A stretch of DNA of 10,896 bases from Rickettsiales bacterium (GCA_031288035.1 JAITSG010000051.1:1-10896); one strand, 5' to 3'. Counted from the stretch's first letter, positions 1 to 6,378 are shown. Numbers and translations: made by a program. The notes: generated by a model from the letters alone, not told the origin.

Positions 1-380
1 CCTCGCGCCCGGAATCGAAAGACCTGCGGTATGAAAAAGGCGATTTTATATTCCACGATTCCTATTTCGGCGGAGAACGGTTCATAGGAACGGAAGCCAT
101 ATATTATAAAACCGCCCCCGTCTGGGGCATGAGCTATTACGGATGGACTCCCGCCTCCGAGAAAACGCCGGAAGAAGTCTTCGCCTTCCTCCGTAAAGTC
201 CTCCTTATGGACACGGGCGCCCTGATTCCCGTGCGCGGCCCGCGGAAGGCCTCGGAGGGATATTTCGAGTATGAAAACTCCGTAGACGGCGATATGGAAA
301 ATTTCCAAGGGCGCGAACAGATAACCTATAAGGGGCAAGCCGCCCACGCGTGCCGGTTCATCGGCGGCGCGGTGAAATGA
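1..380 (+). CDS. DUF5680-like protein, 3' end (5'-truncated by window)
   Basis: The frame is open from the first bases of the window (codons from position 3) to TGA at 378-380, so the N-terminus lies outside. About 125 residues are visible. They run through LRYEKGDFIFHDSYFGGERF, a PVWGMSYYGW segment, a VFAFLRKVLL helix, PVRGPR, and a C-terminal stretch with GREQITYKGQ and FIGGAVK. This order (DSYxGGxxF, PVWxMxYYG, PVRGP, final GG) matches my memory of DUF5680, a domain found alone or behind an XRE-type helix-turn-helix in putative regulators. No helix-turn-helix is visible, but the missing 5' part could hold one. The ATG at 129 is internal and is not the start. The biochemical role is unknown, and the family call is from memory rather than a search. 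Confidence 0.65.
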   Translation, partial: SRPESKDLRYEKGDFIFHDSYFGGERFIGTEAIYYKTAPVWGMSYYGWTPASEKTPEEVFAFLRKVLLMDTGALIPVRGPRKASEGYFEYENSVDGDMENFQGREQITYKGQAAHACRFIGGAVK

Positions 381-799
381 CGAATTAGACGGGAAATCCG
401 CGAATCTTTTACAGGCCAACAAGCACGTAATAGCGGACGGCATACGCAATGCGGGCATACGCGACGGCATTCTCGGTCGAATCGGCGGAAAAGCAATTCA
501 AGGATTTCAACTTCAATCTTGCCGTGCCGCATAGACTCGACTATCCGGACGGAAATAAAACTCGAAAGCAGACTACGGCGGCCCATTCCGCCCGATTCTG
601 TCTTGCGAAAAATTCTGCACGAATTACGCGCGGCGGCCGGCAACAACACCAGCGAACCATCCCGAAGGCCGGAGAGGGATTCCTAATCACAAGACGCGTG
701 ACGCCGCGACAACGGCGAAAAGACTGAAAAAGAAACTTCCCGGTTCCTTGGAGATTAAAAATAAACTAATAAAATCAAATAGTTAATCTTAAAAAATAC
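381..799. other. Intergenic region without a defensible gene; possible decayed reading frame
   Basis: No ORF here has a convincing start, a ribosome binding site or a recognisable domain. Frame 1 on the + strand (from about 376 to TAA at 784-786) reads protein-like in two blocks. One has KHVIADGIRNAGIRDGI near 418-470. The other is a lysine-rich C-terminus, KRLKKKLPGSLEIKNK, near 718-765. The blocks are separated by in-frame stops near 529 and 556, which would fit a decayed gene. A 92-codon ORF at 449-727 in another frame has no ribosome binding site and an unconvincing composition. From about 735 the sequence turns AT-rich, typical of a promoter region, which leads into the promoter at 800. 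No T-tracted hairpin closes the upstream gene. Confidence 0.3.
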
Positions 800-828
800 T
801 TGCAATCCGAACCGAATCCGATTAGGAT
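800..828 (+). promoter_or_regulatory. Predicted sigma70-type promoter for the small ORF
   Basis: TTGCAA (800-805) and TAGGAT (823-828) are separated by exactly 17 bp, each matching the consensus at four of six positions. They sit in an AT-rich stretch. The expected start point is near 835, two bases before the hairpin at 837-866, so the RNA would begin with a stem-loop. Prediction by eye only. Confidence 0.4.
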
Positions 829-836
829 AAGTATCA

Positions 837-866
837 GGCCACCGGGGGTTCGGGAGTCCGGTGGCC
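837..866 (+). promoter_or_regulatory. 9-bp perfect stem-loop in the predicted 5' leader
   Basis: GGCCACCGG (837-845) and CCGGTGGCC (858-866) pair perfectly around a 12-nt loop. No T-tract follows, so it does not look like an intrinsic terminator. It lies between the predicted start point (about 835) and the ribosome binding site at 904-910. It could therefore be a 5'-stabilising hairpin or a leader control element. Confidence 0.5.
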
Positions 867-918
867 ACAAACTGGCCGAAAGGCTATTATGATATAAACG
901 AAGAGGAGGGGCGACATC

Positions 919-1083
919 ATGGCATGTACCTTGGCCAAGACGAGGGCCGGAAACCAGGCACCAAACCCGCGCCGTTACGCAAAAACGAAGCCCGGCCGCG
1001 AAACCGGGCCCGGCCGCGGGAACCCGCCGAAACCGCAAAACTCAAGATCACTTGATATTTCGCGCATACGGGTGTATATATAA
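919..1083 (+). CDS. Small basic protein, unknown function (54 aa)
   Basis: ATG at 919 is preceded by AGGAGGG (904-910) at 8-nt spacing, the strongest ribosome binding site in the left part of the window, and the frame closes with TAA at 1081-1083. The product begins MACTLAKTRAGNQAPNPRRY and is rich in Lys, Arg, Pro and Gly, with no acidic residues in the first 30 or so. It has no signal peptide or membrane segment, and I do not recognise a family. An overlapping frame with ATG at 924 has worse spacing (13 nt) and is less likely. A GC-rich stem (GCCCGG 990-995 with CCGGGC 1004-1009) lies inside the ORF. The 3' end overlaps the predicted promoter of the HxlR gene downstream, so the two may be linked in regulation. 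The ORF could also be non-coding leader RNA. Confidence 0.4.
   Translation: MACTLAKTRAGNQAPNPRRYAKTKPGRETGPGRGNPPKPQNSRSLDISRIRVYI
1052..1080 (+). promoter_or_regulatory. Predicted promoter of the HxlR-family regulator gene
   Basis: TTGATA (1052-1057) and TATATA (1075-1080) are 17 bp apart, which puts the start point near 1087 and gives a leader of about 28 nt. A second TATATAT run lies at 1094-1100, so two AT tracts flank the start point 19 bp apart. They could be half-sites for an autoregulator, but this is inference. The promoter lies within the end of the small ORF. Confidence 0.45.
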
Positions 1084-1114
1084 GATTGAGGGCTATATAT
1101 ATTTGGTAAATGAC

Positions 1115-1465
1115 ATGCAGTGTGCTAAGAAACATTTCGTCTGTCCCGCCGAAATCACCGTCTGCCTGATAGGCAGCAAATGGAGGCTGCTTATCCTCAA
1201 GGAGCTTTCCGGCGGGACCAGGCGGTTCGGCGACCTTTTGAACGGCTTGGCCGGAATAAGCAAAAAGGTGCTTGCTTCGAACCTCCGCGCGATGGAGGCG
1301 GACGGGCTAGTGTCCCGCCGCGTGTATGCCGAGGTCCCGCCGCGGGTCGAATATTCCATGACCGACACGGCCAAGGACCTGAGCCGGATACTCGACTTTA
1401 TGGGAGACTGGGGCGCAAAGTACATGGTGTCGCGTCAGAGCATGGCGGCGCCGGAAGAACAATAA
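1115..1465 (+). CDS. HxlR-family (DUF24) winged-helix transcriptional regulator
   Basis: The protein has 116 residues from ATG 1115, a typical HxlR length. Family hallmarks appear in order: a Cys before the first helix (FVCP, Cys10), LIGSKWRLLILKEL (residues 18-31), RRFGDL (36-41), the recognition-helix region GISKKVLASNLRAMEADGL (47-65), and the wing with VPPRVEYSMTDTAKDL (74-89), ending in a dimerisation helix to W99. The predicted role is a dimeric DNA-binding regulator. Several relatives (YodB and HypR of Bacillus) sense electrophiles or disulfide stress through the conserved N-terminal Cys, which is kept here; Cys3 and Cys17 are also present. In-frame codons upstream of 1115 exist, but the family alignment and the predicted start point near 1087 favour this ATG. 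The ribosome binding site is weak. Targets are unknown; self-control and control of the upstream small ORF are the local options. Confidence 0.9.
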   Translation: MQCAKKHFVCPAEITVCLIGSKWRLLILKELSGGTRRFGDLLNGLAGISKKVLASNLRAMEADGLVSRRVYAEVPPRVEYSMTDTAKDLSRILDFMGDWGAKYMVSRQSMAAPEEQ

Positions 1466-1494
1466 CCCTTGCACCCTTCACCATGCCGGAAATC

Positions 1495-1521
1495 GGAGGG
1501 TTATATTCCCTCCCCGTTTTT
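1495..1521 (+). terminator. Probable intrinsic terminator after the HxlR gene
   Basis: GGAGGG (1495-1500) pairs with CCCTCC (1508-1513) around a 7-nt loop, followed after CCG by a run of five T (1517-1521). It begins 30 nt after the HxlR stop codon. The stem is short but all strong pairs, and the three-base gap before the T-tract is a weakness. Confidence 0.5.
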
Positions 1522-1531
1522 ATATCCGTCC

Positions 1532-1719
1532 ATGCGGCTTTCGGCGTACTATGCTGACGCCGCCATGCTCCGGCGCTACGCGGACCAGCGCGCAATCTTC
1601 CCAAAAGCGCCACGGCCAAGTCCGCGAACGCGGGCGAGTATATCATAACGCCCCTGTCCCTGGAATTCCTGCGAGATAGCGCGGCCCGTCGGGACGCGGC
1701 GCAGAAACGGCCTATTTGA
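1532..1719 (+). pseudogene. Possible small frameshifted gene remnant
   Basis: From ATG 1532 one frame reads MRLSAYYADAAMLRRYAD and on to IFPK near 1606. The next frame then continues with SATAKSANAGEYIITPLSL and ends at TGA 1717-1719. The change of frame falls in the CCCAAAAG run at 1600-1607. Joined, this gives about 62 protein-like residues with no recognised domain. The first frame alone closes after 38 residues at about 1648. There is no good ribosome binding site, and the 3' end overlaps the end of the convergent ddl gene by a few bases. It may be a frameshifted small gene, a slippage case or chance. Confidence 0.22.
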
Positions 1720-2866
1720 AAATCTCCGCTCCTGAGGCGGCCAGGTCTATCGCCCGCGCGGCCGAAAATCCCGCAAGAGCCTCCTCTATCAGAATCGAAA
1801 CAAGCTTCGAGTACGAAATCTTATGCTCCGACTTTTCCCACAGATAGAACGCTATAGAGCCCGGAATGGGATTGACCTCGTTGAGCCATACCTCGCCCGT
1901 GCCCTTGTCGCACAGATAGTCTATGCGCGGCGAGCCCCTCGCGCCGAGCGCCTCGTAAAGACGAACCGCGGAGGAGCGGATGAACTTCTCCTGCGCCGCG
2001 GTGATGGACGGATTGAACTCGCGCCTCGAGTTCACGAGCTCGTCCAACGGCATGGCCGAGGACGAAAGCCCCTTCTTCTTGCCCCCGTCCTTGGAGAGGT
2101 ACTTGTCCCCGAACGAAAGCACGCCGCCGCCGCCGCTCGGGCTTTCGATAGCCGAAGTTACGGTTGCGCCGCCGGAGCGCATCACGGCTACGTTGTATTC
2201 GACCAGGTTTTCGACGAACGGCTCGACCATCACAAGGTCGTCGATCACCCACGCGTCCAGCAGGGCGGCGCCGAGCGCGTCGGCGTTGTCCGCGCGGCGC
2301 ACCCCTATGCTCGACCCCAAATGAACCGGCTTGACCAACGCGGGAAACCTTATGCCCAAGCCCTTGGTTATGGAAGCTATGTCGACGAAATCTGAATCCG
2401 GGCGGGCGAGCACGACCTCGGACAGCACATTGATTCCCAAATCGCGGCAGAACCGCTTCGTCGCAACCTTGTCCATGGAAACGCCGGAGCCGAGCGGGCC
2501 CATGCCGGCGTACGGGATTCCGGCAATGTCTAGCGCGCCCTGCACCAGCCCGGATTCCCCGGCCCCGCCGTGGAAAGCGAGAAAGGCCGCGTCCACGCCC
2601 ATCCTCCCGGCACCGAAAAAGCCGCGCTCGAACAATCCCGGATCGCCGCCTAGCCTAAGCTCCACCTCCGCCAAGCGCCGGACGAGAGGATAACTCCGCA
2701 TGTCCATGAGCACGTCCCCGGTGCGCCAAACGCCGGACTTATCCACATACACGGGAACCGGAATGTATTTCGTCGCGTCCATGACCTGGCAAACCTGGAC
2801 CCCGGTCAGGATGCTTACATCGTGCTCGAGCGAACGCCCGCCGAAAAGAACCGCTATTTTCCTCAT
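1712..2866 (-). CDS. ddl: D-alanine--D-alanine ligase (ATP-grasp)
   Basis: Cytoplasmic ATP-dependent ligase that joins two D-Ala residues for the peptidoglycan stem peptide. It has 384 residues, slightly longer than the usual 300-370. The N-terminal substrate motif GGRSLEHDVS (residues 9-18) carries the expected catalytic Glu14. FHGGAGESGLVQG (98-110) corresponds to the usual HGxxGEDGxxQG, with Ser in place of Asp. FPALVKPVHLGSSIGV (174-189) is the ATP-binding and Ser region. KYLSKD (255-260) is the likely omega-loop Tyr. RIDY (314-317) and NEVN (329-332) supply Arg, Asp, Glu and Asn for Mg-ATP. The last motif continues PIPGSIAFYLWE rather than the common TLPGFT, so this is a divergent subgroup, and D-Ala-D-X specificity cannot be read safely. 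The gene is divergent from the hydrolase/murF-like operon, from which it shares a 58-nt promoter region. The ribosome binding site is weak. The 3' end has no clear terminator. Confidence 0.93.
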   Translation of the reverse strand: MRKIAVLFGGRSLEHDVSILTGVQVCQVMDATKYIPVPVYVDKSGVWRTGDVLMDMRSYPLVRRLAEVELRLGGDPGLFERGFFGAGRMGVDAAFLAFHGGAGESGLVQGALDIAGIPYAGMGPLGSGVSMDKVATKRFCRDLGINVLSEVVLARPDSDFVDIASITKGLGIRFPALVKPVHLGSSIGVRRADNADALGAALLDAWVIDDLVMVEPFVENLVEYNVAVMRSGGATVTSAIESPSGGGGVLSFGDKYLSKDGGKKKGLSSSAMPLDELVNSRREFNPSITAAQEKFIRSSAVRLYEALGARGSPRIDYLCDKGTGEVWLNEVNPIPGSIAFYLWEKSEHKISYSKLVSILIEEALAGFSAARAIDLAASGAEIFK

Positions 2867-2894
2867 TGCTTTATCGCCTGTCTTGCCTTATAAT
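2866..2894 (+). promoter_or_regulatory. Predicted promoter of the hydrolase/murF-like/subtilase operon
   Basis: TTGCTT (2866-2871), 17 bp, then a perfect TATAAT (2889-2894), with the expected start near 2901. The -35 box begins on the last base of the divergent ddl start codon (complement). It mirrors the ddl promoter exactly about position 2900, so the two polymerases could not bind at once. Confidence 0.6.
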
Positions 2895-2905
2895 TTTTCC
2901 GTACG

Positions 2906-2934
2906 ATTATAACCTGGACAGACGATGAATTCAA
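2906..2934 (-). promoter_or_regulatory. Predicted ddl promoter
   Basis: Read on the minus strand: TTGAAT (2934-2929), 17 bp, then a perfect TATAAT (2911-2906). The expected start is near 2899, giving a leader of about 33 nt. The -35 box lies inside the first codons of the divergent hydrolase gene. CGTACG at 2900-2905 lies between the two facing -10 boxes. Confidence 0.6.
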
Positions 2935-3626
2935 GGAAAATCAAAGGCGGAGGCAAGGCGACGATAGCCTTCCTGCACGGGTGGGGGCACGACATGCATG
3001 CATTCGCCCAGATCGCGGGCGAACTTGACGAATACGACCGGATACTCCTGGACCTCCCCGGCTTCGGCCAGAGCCCCGCGCCAAACAAGGCGTGGGGCGT
3101 GGACGACTACGCCGCCGCGGTGCTGTCCGAAATATCGGACGTCAAGGGCAAAGTGTTCGTAGCCGGGCATTCGTTCGGGGGCAAAATCGCCCTAGCGCTC
3201 GCCAACGACGTGGACGGGATATTCATAATAGCCGGGGCAGGAGCGCCGAAGCGCATGTCGCTTCTCTGGCGCATATACCGCGCGCTCGCCGCCATACCGC
3301 GGAGGCTCGGCATAAAAGACACACGCATAGGCCGACGGCTACGCGGCGCGGACTATGCGGACGCAAATGGCGTCATGCGCGAGATACTTTCCAAGAGCCT
3401 CGACTTCGACGCCATGCGCGCGGCAAGGAACGTGCGCGTGCCAGCGACGCTCGCCTACGGCCTTTCCGACACGGCCACCCCTCCGTACATGGGAGAAAAG
3501 CTCAGCCGCGCGATAAAGGGCTCGAAGCTCCATATCCTCAAGGGATTCGACCACAACGGCATACTTTCCGCCGGAAAGTACCAGATAGCCAACATAATAA
3601 GAGACGGGATAAATGGTGTCGGATAA
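2925..3626 (+). CDS. Alpha/beta-fold hydrolase
   Basis: The protein has 233 residues, compact for the family. The oxyanion-hole motif is LHGWG (17-21), and DLPGFGQS (43-50) follows the second strand. The nucleophile elbow is GHSFGG with Ser83. Asp182 (YGLSDTATP) and His210 (GFDHNG) complete the triad. A short helical cap (about 110-165) is rich in Arg. There is no signal peptide, so it is probably cytoplasmic. The start at 2925 lies 24 nt after the predicted transcription start; the ribosome binding site is weak. The stop overlaps the murF-like start by 14 nt, which implies translational coupling. The substrate cannot be told from the sequence. Its place between ddl and a MurF-like ligase suggests an ester, amide or thioester in precursor metabolism, but that is inference only. 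Confidence 0.88.
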   Translation: MNSRKIKGGGKATIAFLHGWGHDMHAFAQIAGELDEYDRILLDLPGFGQSPAPNKAWGVDDYAAAVLSEISDVKGKVFVAGHSFGGKIALALANDVDGIFIIAGAGAPKRMSLLWRIYRALAAIPRRLGIKDTRIGRRLRGADYADANGVMREILSKSLDFDAMRAARNVRVPATLAYGLSDTATPPYMGEKLSRAIKGSKLHILKGFDHNGILSAGKYQIANIIRDGINGVG

Positions 3627-5151
3627 TGTTTTTTTGTTTTTCCCCCTGTCGATAGCAGCGGCGGCGTTCGCCGTGCGGCGCACGCTTTACGCCCTCAAAT
3701 TTTTCCAACAAGAGGGGTACTCCAATATCGGATTCATAAAATTCATATTCCGCCGCGGGCAGTTCGTGGACAAGAAACTGACCCTCGCACTGTTCCTGTT
3801 AGTCGGAATTCCGATGTTGATAGACCCGTGGTACGCGATACTCGCCATGTTCTTCATAATGCCCGCGACCTTCGCCATATTCGCATGGTTTGAAAAAAGC
3901 CCGTTCAAGGGCGCGAAAAAAAAGCTCGTCATGACGGCGCGGGCCAAGCGCATATTCGCCGTCGCCATGATTATAGACATCATGGCTGGCTCGACCCTTA
4001 TAATCCCGGTCGCAGGGCCGATACTCTTCGTCCAGTTCCTGCCATTTTCGCTCATAATCGCCAACATAATCCTGTGGCCGGTGGAAAGGCTCGGCCAATG
4101 GGCGTACCTGCGCTCGGCCAAACGGCGCCTGGCCGAGGTCAATCCCATCGTCATAGGCATCACCGGCAGCTTCGGCAAGACGAGCACGAAGAACATCCTC
4201 GCCCACGTCCTGGGCCCGAGCGCGATAACTACGGCGCGGAGCATAAATACGCTCATGGGACTTACGCAGGCCATACGCTCGACCCTTTTGAAAACGCACA
4301 AATACTTCATCGCCGAAATAGGCACGGACAGGCCGGGAAAAATCGCGCGGGCATGCCGGCTAGTCCAGCCGAAATACGGCATACTGACCTCGATAGGCAG
4401 CGCGCATTTCGAGAACTTCGGCTCGGGAAAGGCGCTCGCGAAGGAAAAGACGGAGCTGTTGCTCGCGGTCGCGAGAAACAAGGGCGCGGCGGTTGCGAAC
4501 GCCTCGCGCGTCGCCGTGAAGCTCCCGCCCGGGCGGCACATACTGTTTCGCGCGGAGGACATAACGAACCTGAAGCAGGGCATAGACGGGATAAGCTTCA
4601 CGTTTTCATTCGAGGGCGAAAAGCACCGCATATCGGCGCCGCTTTGGGGCGGGCACCAGGCCGAGAACATAGCCGCGGCGTTCATCATGGCGCGCGTGCT
4701 TGGCGTGCCGGCGGCGACTATAATCGCCCGGCTCAAGACCACGCCTCAGATACCGCACCGCCTAGAGGTCAGGCGCGGTCCAATAACCGTCATAGACGAC
4801 GGGTTCAATTCAAACGTCGACGGATTCCTCTCGGCGCTTGTCACGCTTCGCCAGCTTGCCGGAAAGGGGCGCGCGATACTAATCACCCCTGGCATGGTGG
4901 AGCTCGGCGCCAGGCATTCCGAACAGCACGAGACCGCCGGAAAGGCCGCTGCGAAGGCCGCCGACCTGGTGATCGCCGTGCGGGGCGAGAGGATACGCGA
5001 CTTCACCAGGCACGTTCCGCCAGGGAAGCTGGTCGAAGTACGGTCGTTCGCCGAGGCGACGGAGTGGATGACGAAGCACGCGAGGCCGGGCGACGCGGTG
5101 CTTTACGAAAACGACCTGCCCGACGTGTTCGAGGAAAAGATAAGCGTGTGA
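3613..5151 (+). CDS. Membrane-anchored MurF-like Mur ligase
   Basis: The protein has 512 residues. The first 160 or so form about five hydrophobic segments (roughly 7-21, 55-70, 72-93, 113-135, 136-157) with positive linkers. The rest is a Mur-ligase core: P-loop GITGSFGKTSTKN (182-194), AEIGTDRPGKI (234-244), SIGSAHFENFGSG with AKEKTEL (260-282), GGHQAENIAAA (346-356), PHRLEV (381-386), VIDDGFNSNVDG (393-404) and TPGMVELG (425-432). These match the MurF pattern (GKTSTK, GxHxxxN, IDDxYNxNP, MxELG), so ATP-driven amide bond formation with a D-Ala-D-Ala-like dipeptide is likely. What is missing is the normal N-terminal UDP-MurNAc-binding domain, replaced by the membrane part. The true acceptor could be a lipid-linked or different precursor. 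It overlaps the hydrolase gene upstream, and the subtilase start follows 10 nt after its stop. A second, standard murF elsewhere in the genome is likely but not visible here. Confidence 0.85.
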   Translation: MVSDNVFLFFPLSIAAAAFAVRRTLYALKFFQQEGYSNIGFIKFIFRRGQFVDKKLTLALFLLVGIPMLIDPWYAILAMFFIMPATFAIFAWFEKSPFKGAKKKLVMTARAKRIFAVAMIIDIMAGSTLIIPVAGPILFVQFLPFSLIIANIILWPVERLGQWAYLRSAKRRLAEVNPIVIGITGSFGKTSTKNILAHVLGPSAITTARSINTLMGLTQAIRSTLLKTHKYFIAEIGTDRPGKIARACRLVQPKYGILTSIGSAHFENFGSGKALAKEKTELLLAVARNKGAAVANASRVAVKLPPGRHILFRAEDITNLKQGIDGISFTFSFEGEKHRISAPLWGGHQAENIAAAFIMARVLGVPAATIIARLKTTPQIPHRLEVRRGPITVIDDGFNSNVDGFLSALVTLRQLAGKGRAILITPGMVELGARHSEQHETAGKAAAKAADLVIAVRGERIRDFTRHVPPGKLVEVRSFAEATEWMTKHARPGDAVLYENDLPDVFEEKISV

Positions 5152-5161
5152 GGAGGCGCAG

Positions 5162-6292
5162 ATGACTTATAGAAAAATCACGGATATAAATGAGCTCCCG
5201 ACTCTCCACCGACTTCACGAGCTGGACCTGTCGGGTCTAGACCTTCGCGGGCACGGCGCGATGTTCACCGGGCCTTTCGGCTGGGCGCCGGCAATATACG
5301 ACAAAGGCGTCAAGGGGTGGACGGACAGCGTGATATGGCCGGACGCTCCGAAAATGCCGGACGGATTCGACCCGCGGAGGATTCTTGAAGAATCGAAGGC
5401 GCCCCTGCTCGGCGTAGCGGGCCTGCACGCGAGAGAGAGAACCGGTCGCGGCGTTTCCATCGCAATAATAGACCAGAGGCTTTACCTAAATCATCCGGAC
5501 TATGCGGATAGGATAAGGTATTACGAAGTAATCGGCGACAACTGGGGGAACGACGGCCGGGACGGCACGGACTATCACGGAAGCCTGGTAGTCGGGAACG
5601 CGGTCGGCAGGACGTGCGGAACCGCCCCGGGCGCGGACATACACTATGTCGCGGCGAACAACTGGATACATGACGCGAACGGGAAAATTACAGAAGCCAG
5701 AACTTCGGAACTCCACAACCTCGCGATACGCAAAGTCATAGACACGGCCGCAAACAATCCCGACTACAACATACGCTTCCTGTCGTGCAGTTGGGGCGTA
5801 TGTGACAGCCTCTTCGCCGACGAAGGGCTGGCGCTGTTAGACGAGGCGGAACGCGCCGGAATCATGGTGCTCGGAGCGGATTATAAACATACGAAGCGTA
5901 TCGGCGCATTCGACGCAAGGTACGCTCCGCGGGCAGGCTTAGATTTAAGCGTTCCGACGGACGGGAAAACCACCCCGTATTTTCGCGGCGGATATTGTTA
6001 TGAGCGGCTCGGAGGTTTCAGTTCGGCAGTACCGTACCTGGCCGGAGTCTTCGCGATGGCGCTCCAAGGCAACCAATCGTTCGCGCGCCAGGCCGGATGG
6101 CAGGAAAGGATGATGCGGATCGCGCGCGTCACGGCGACGGCAACTAAGAGCGGCGCAAAGATAATAAACCCTACGGCGATAGTCGACGAAGTCGCGCGTG
6201 CCGACAGATCGACGATGTTCGACAAAGCCGAAATCCCGGGCAAAGCTCCAACCCCCGCCCCAGCCACAGATGCCGAAATGTCGAGGAGCTAG
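5162..6292 (+). CDS. Subtilisin-like (S8 family) serine peptidase, intracellular type
   Basis: The protein has 376 residues with AGGAGG (5151-5156) 5 nt before ATG; this site overlaps the stop of the murF-like gene. The N-terminal 90 residues hold an LDLSGLDLRG segment and a FDPRRILEESK stretch. The peptidase core follows: Asp104 in GVSIAIIDQ (usual form VIDTG), His139 in DYHGSLVVG, and Ser287 in GGFSSAVPYLAG (usual GTSMAxPxxAG). FLSCSWG (207-212) matches the SxSWG strand. At the place of the oxyanion Asn (usual AAGN) the sequence is LGADY, so by eye Asp240 replaces Asn. No signal peptide is seen, so it is probably cytosolic. The IIDQ form and the leader recall a group of clostridial S8 proteins known to me from memory. 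The tail from about residue 350 is Pro- and Ala-rich and looks disordered. The substrate is unknown; as third gene of the operon it may process a partner peptide. Confidence 0.87.
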   Translation: MTYRKITDINELPTLHRLHELDLSGLDLRGHGAMFTGPFGWAPAIYDKGVKGWTDSVIWPDAPKMPDGFDPRRILEESKAPLLGVAGLHARERTGRGVSIAIIDQRLYLNHPDYADRIRYYEVIGDNWGNDGRDGTDYHGSLVVGNAVGRTCGTAPGADIHYVAANNWIHDANGKITEARTSELHNLAIRKVIDTAANNPDYNIRFLSCSWGVCDSLFADEGLALLDEAERAGIMVLGADYKHTKRIGAFDARYAPRAGLDLSVPTDGKTTPYFRGGYCYERLGGFSSAVPYLAGVFAMALQGNQSFARQAGWQERMMRIARVTATATKSGAKIINPTAIVDEVARADRSTMFDKAEIPGKAPTPAPATDAEMSRS

Positions 6293-6325
6293 ACTGCTCC
6301 ATAATATGCCTGCGTTTCAAGTTGG

Positions 6326-6348
6326 ATCCTCGGGTCAAGACCGAGGAT
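6326..6348. repeat. Intergenic palindrome of alphaproteobacterial type
   Basis: ATCCTCGG (6326-6333) and CCGAGGAT (6341-6348) form a perfect 8-bp stem with a GTCAAGA loop, followed by GACGAAGAG. The arrangement is close to a dispersed CCTCGGGTCAAG-type repeat I know from many alphaproteobacterial genomes. It lies between the convergent ends of the subtilase gene and polA and could act as a bidirectional transcription barrier, although no T-tract follows on either strand. Confidence 0.55.
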
Positions 6349-6378
6349 GACGAAGAGGCCTTCTCCGAACTCGCTCTT

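Noticed and set aside
326..649. 107-codon minus-strand ORF
   Set aside because: It overlaps the end of the DUF5680 gene antisense and has no supporting signals.
449..727. 92-codon + strand ORF
   Set aside because: It has no ribosome binding site and no domain, and its composition is unlike the real genes here.
861..1055. ORF starting GTG at 861 (or ATG 924) over the small basic ORF
   Set aside because: It starts within the hairpin, and ATG 924 is 13 nt from the AGGAGGG site. The frame from ATG 919 has proper spacing.
3687..4742. 351-codon minus-strand ORF opposite the murF-like gene
   Set aside because: It is antisense to the P-loop and other Mur ligase motifs and has no start signals.
4074..5165. 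363-codon + strand ORF in another frame of the murF-like gene
   Set aside because: It is very rich in Arg, Gly and His and overlaps a gene with clear Mur ligase motifs, so it is a frame shadow in GC-rich DNA.
6285..6300. GGAGC/GCTCC hairpin across the subtilase stop codon as a terminator
   Set aside because: The stem has only 5 bp, no T-tract follows, and it includes the stop codon.
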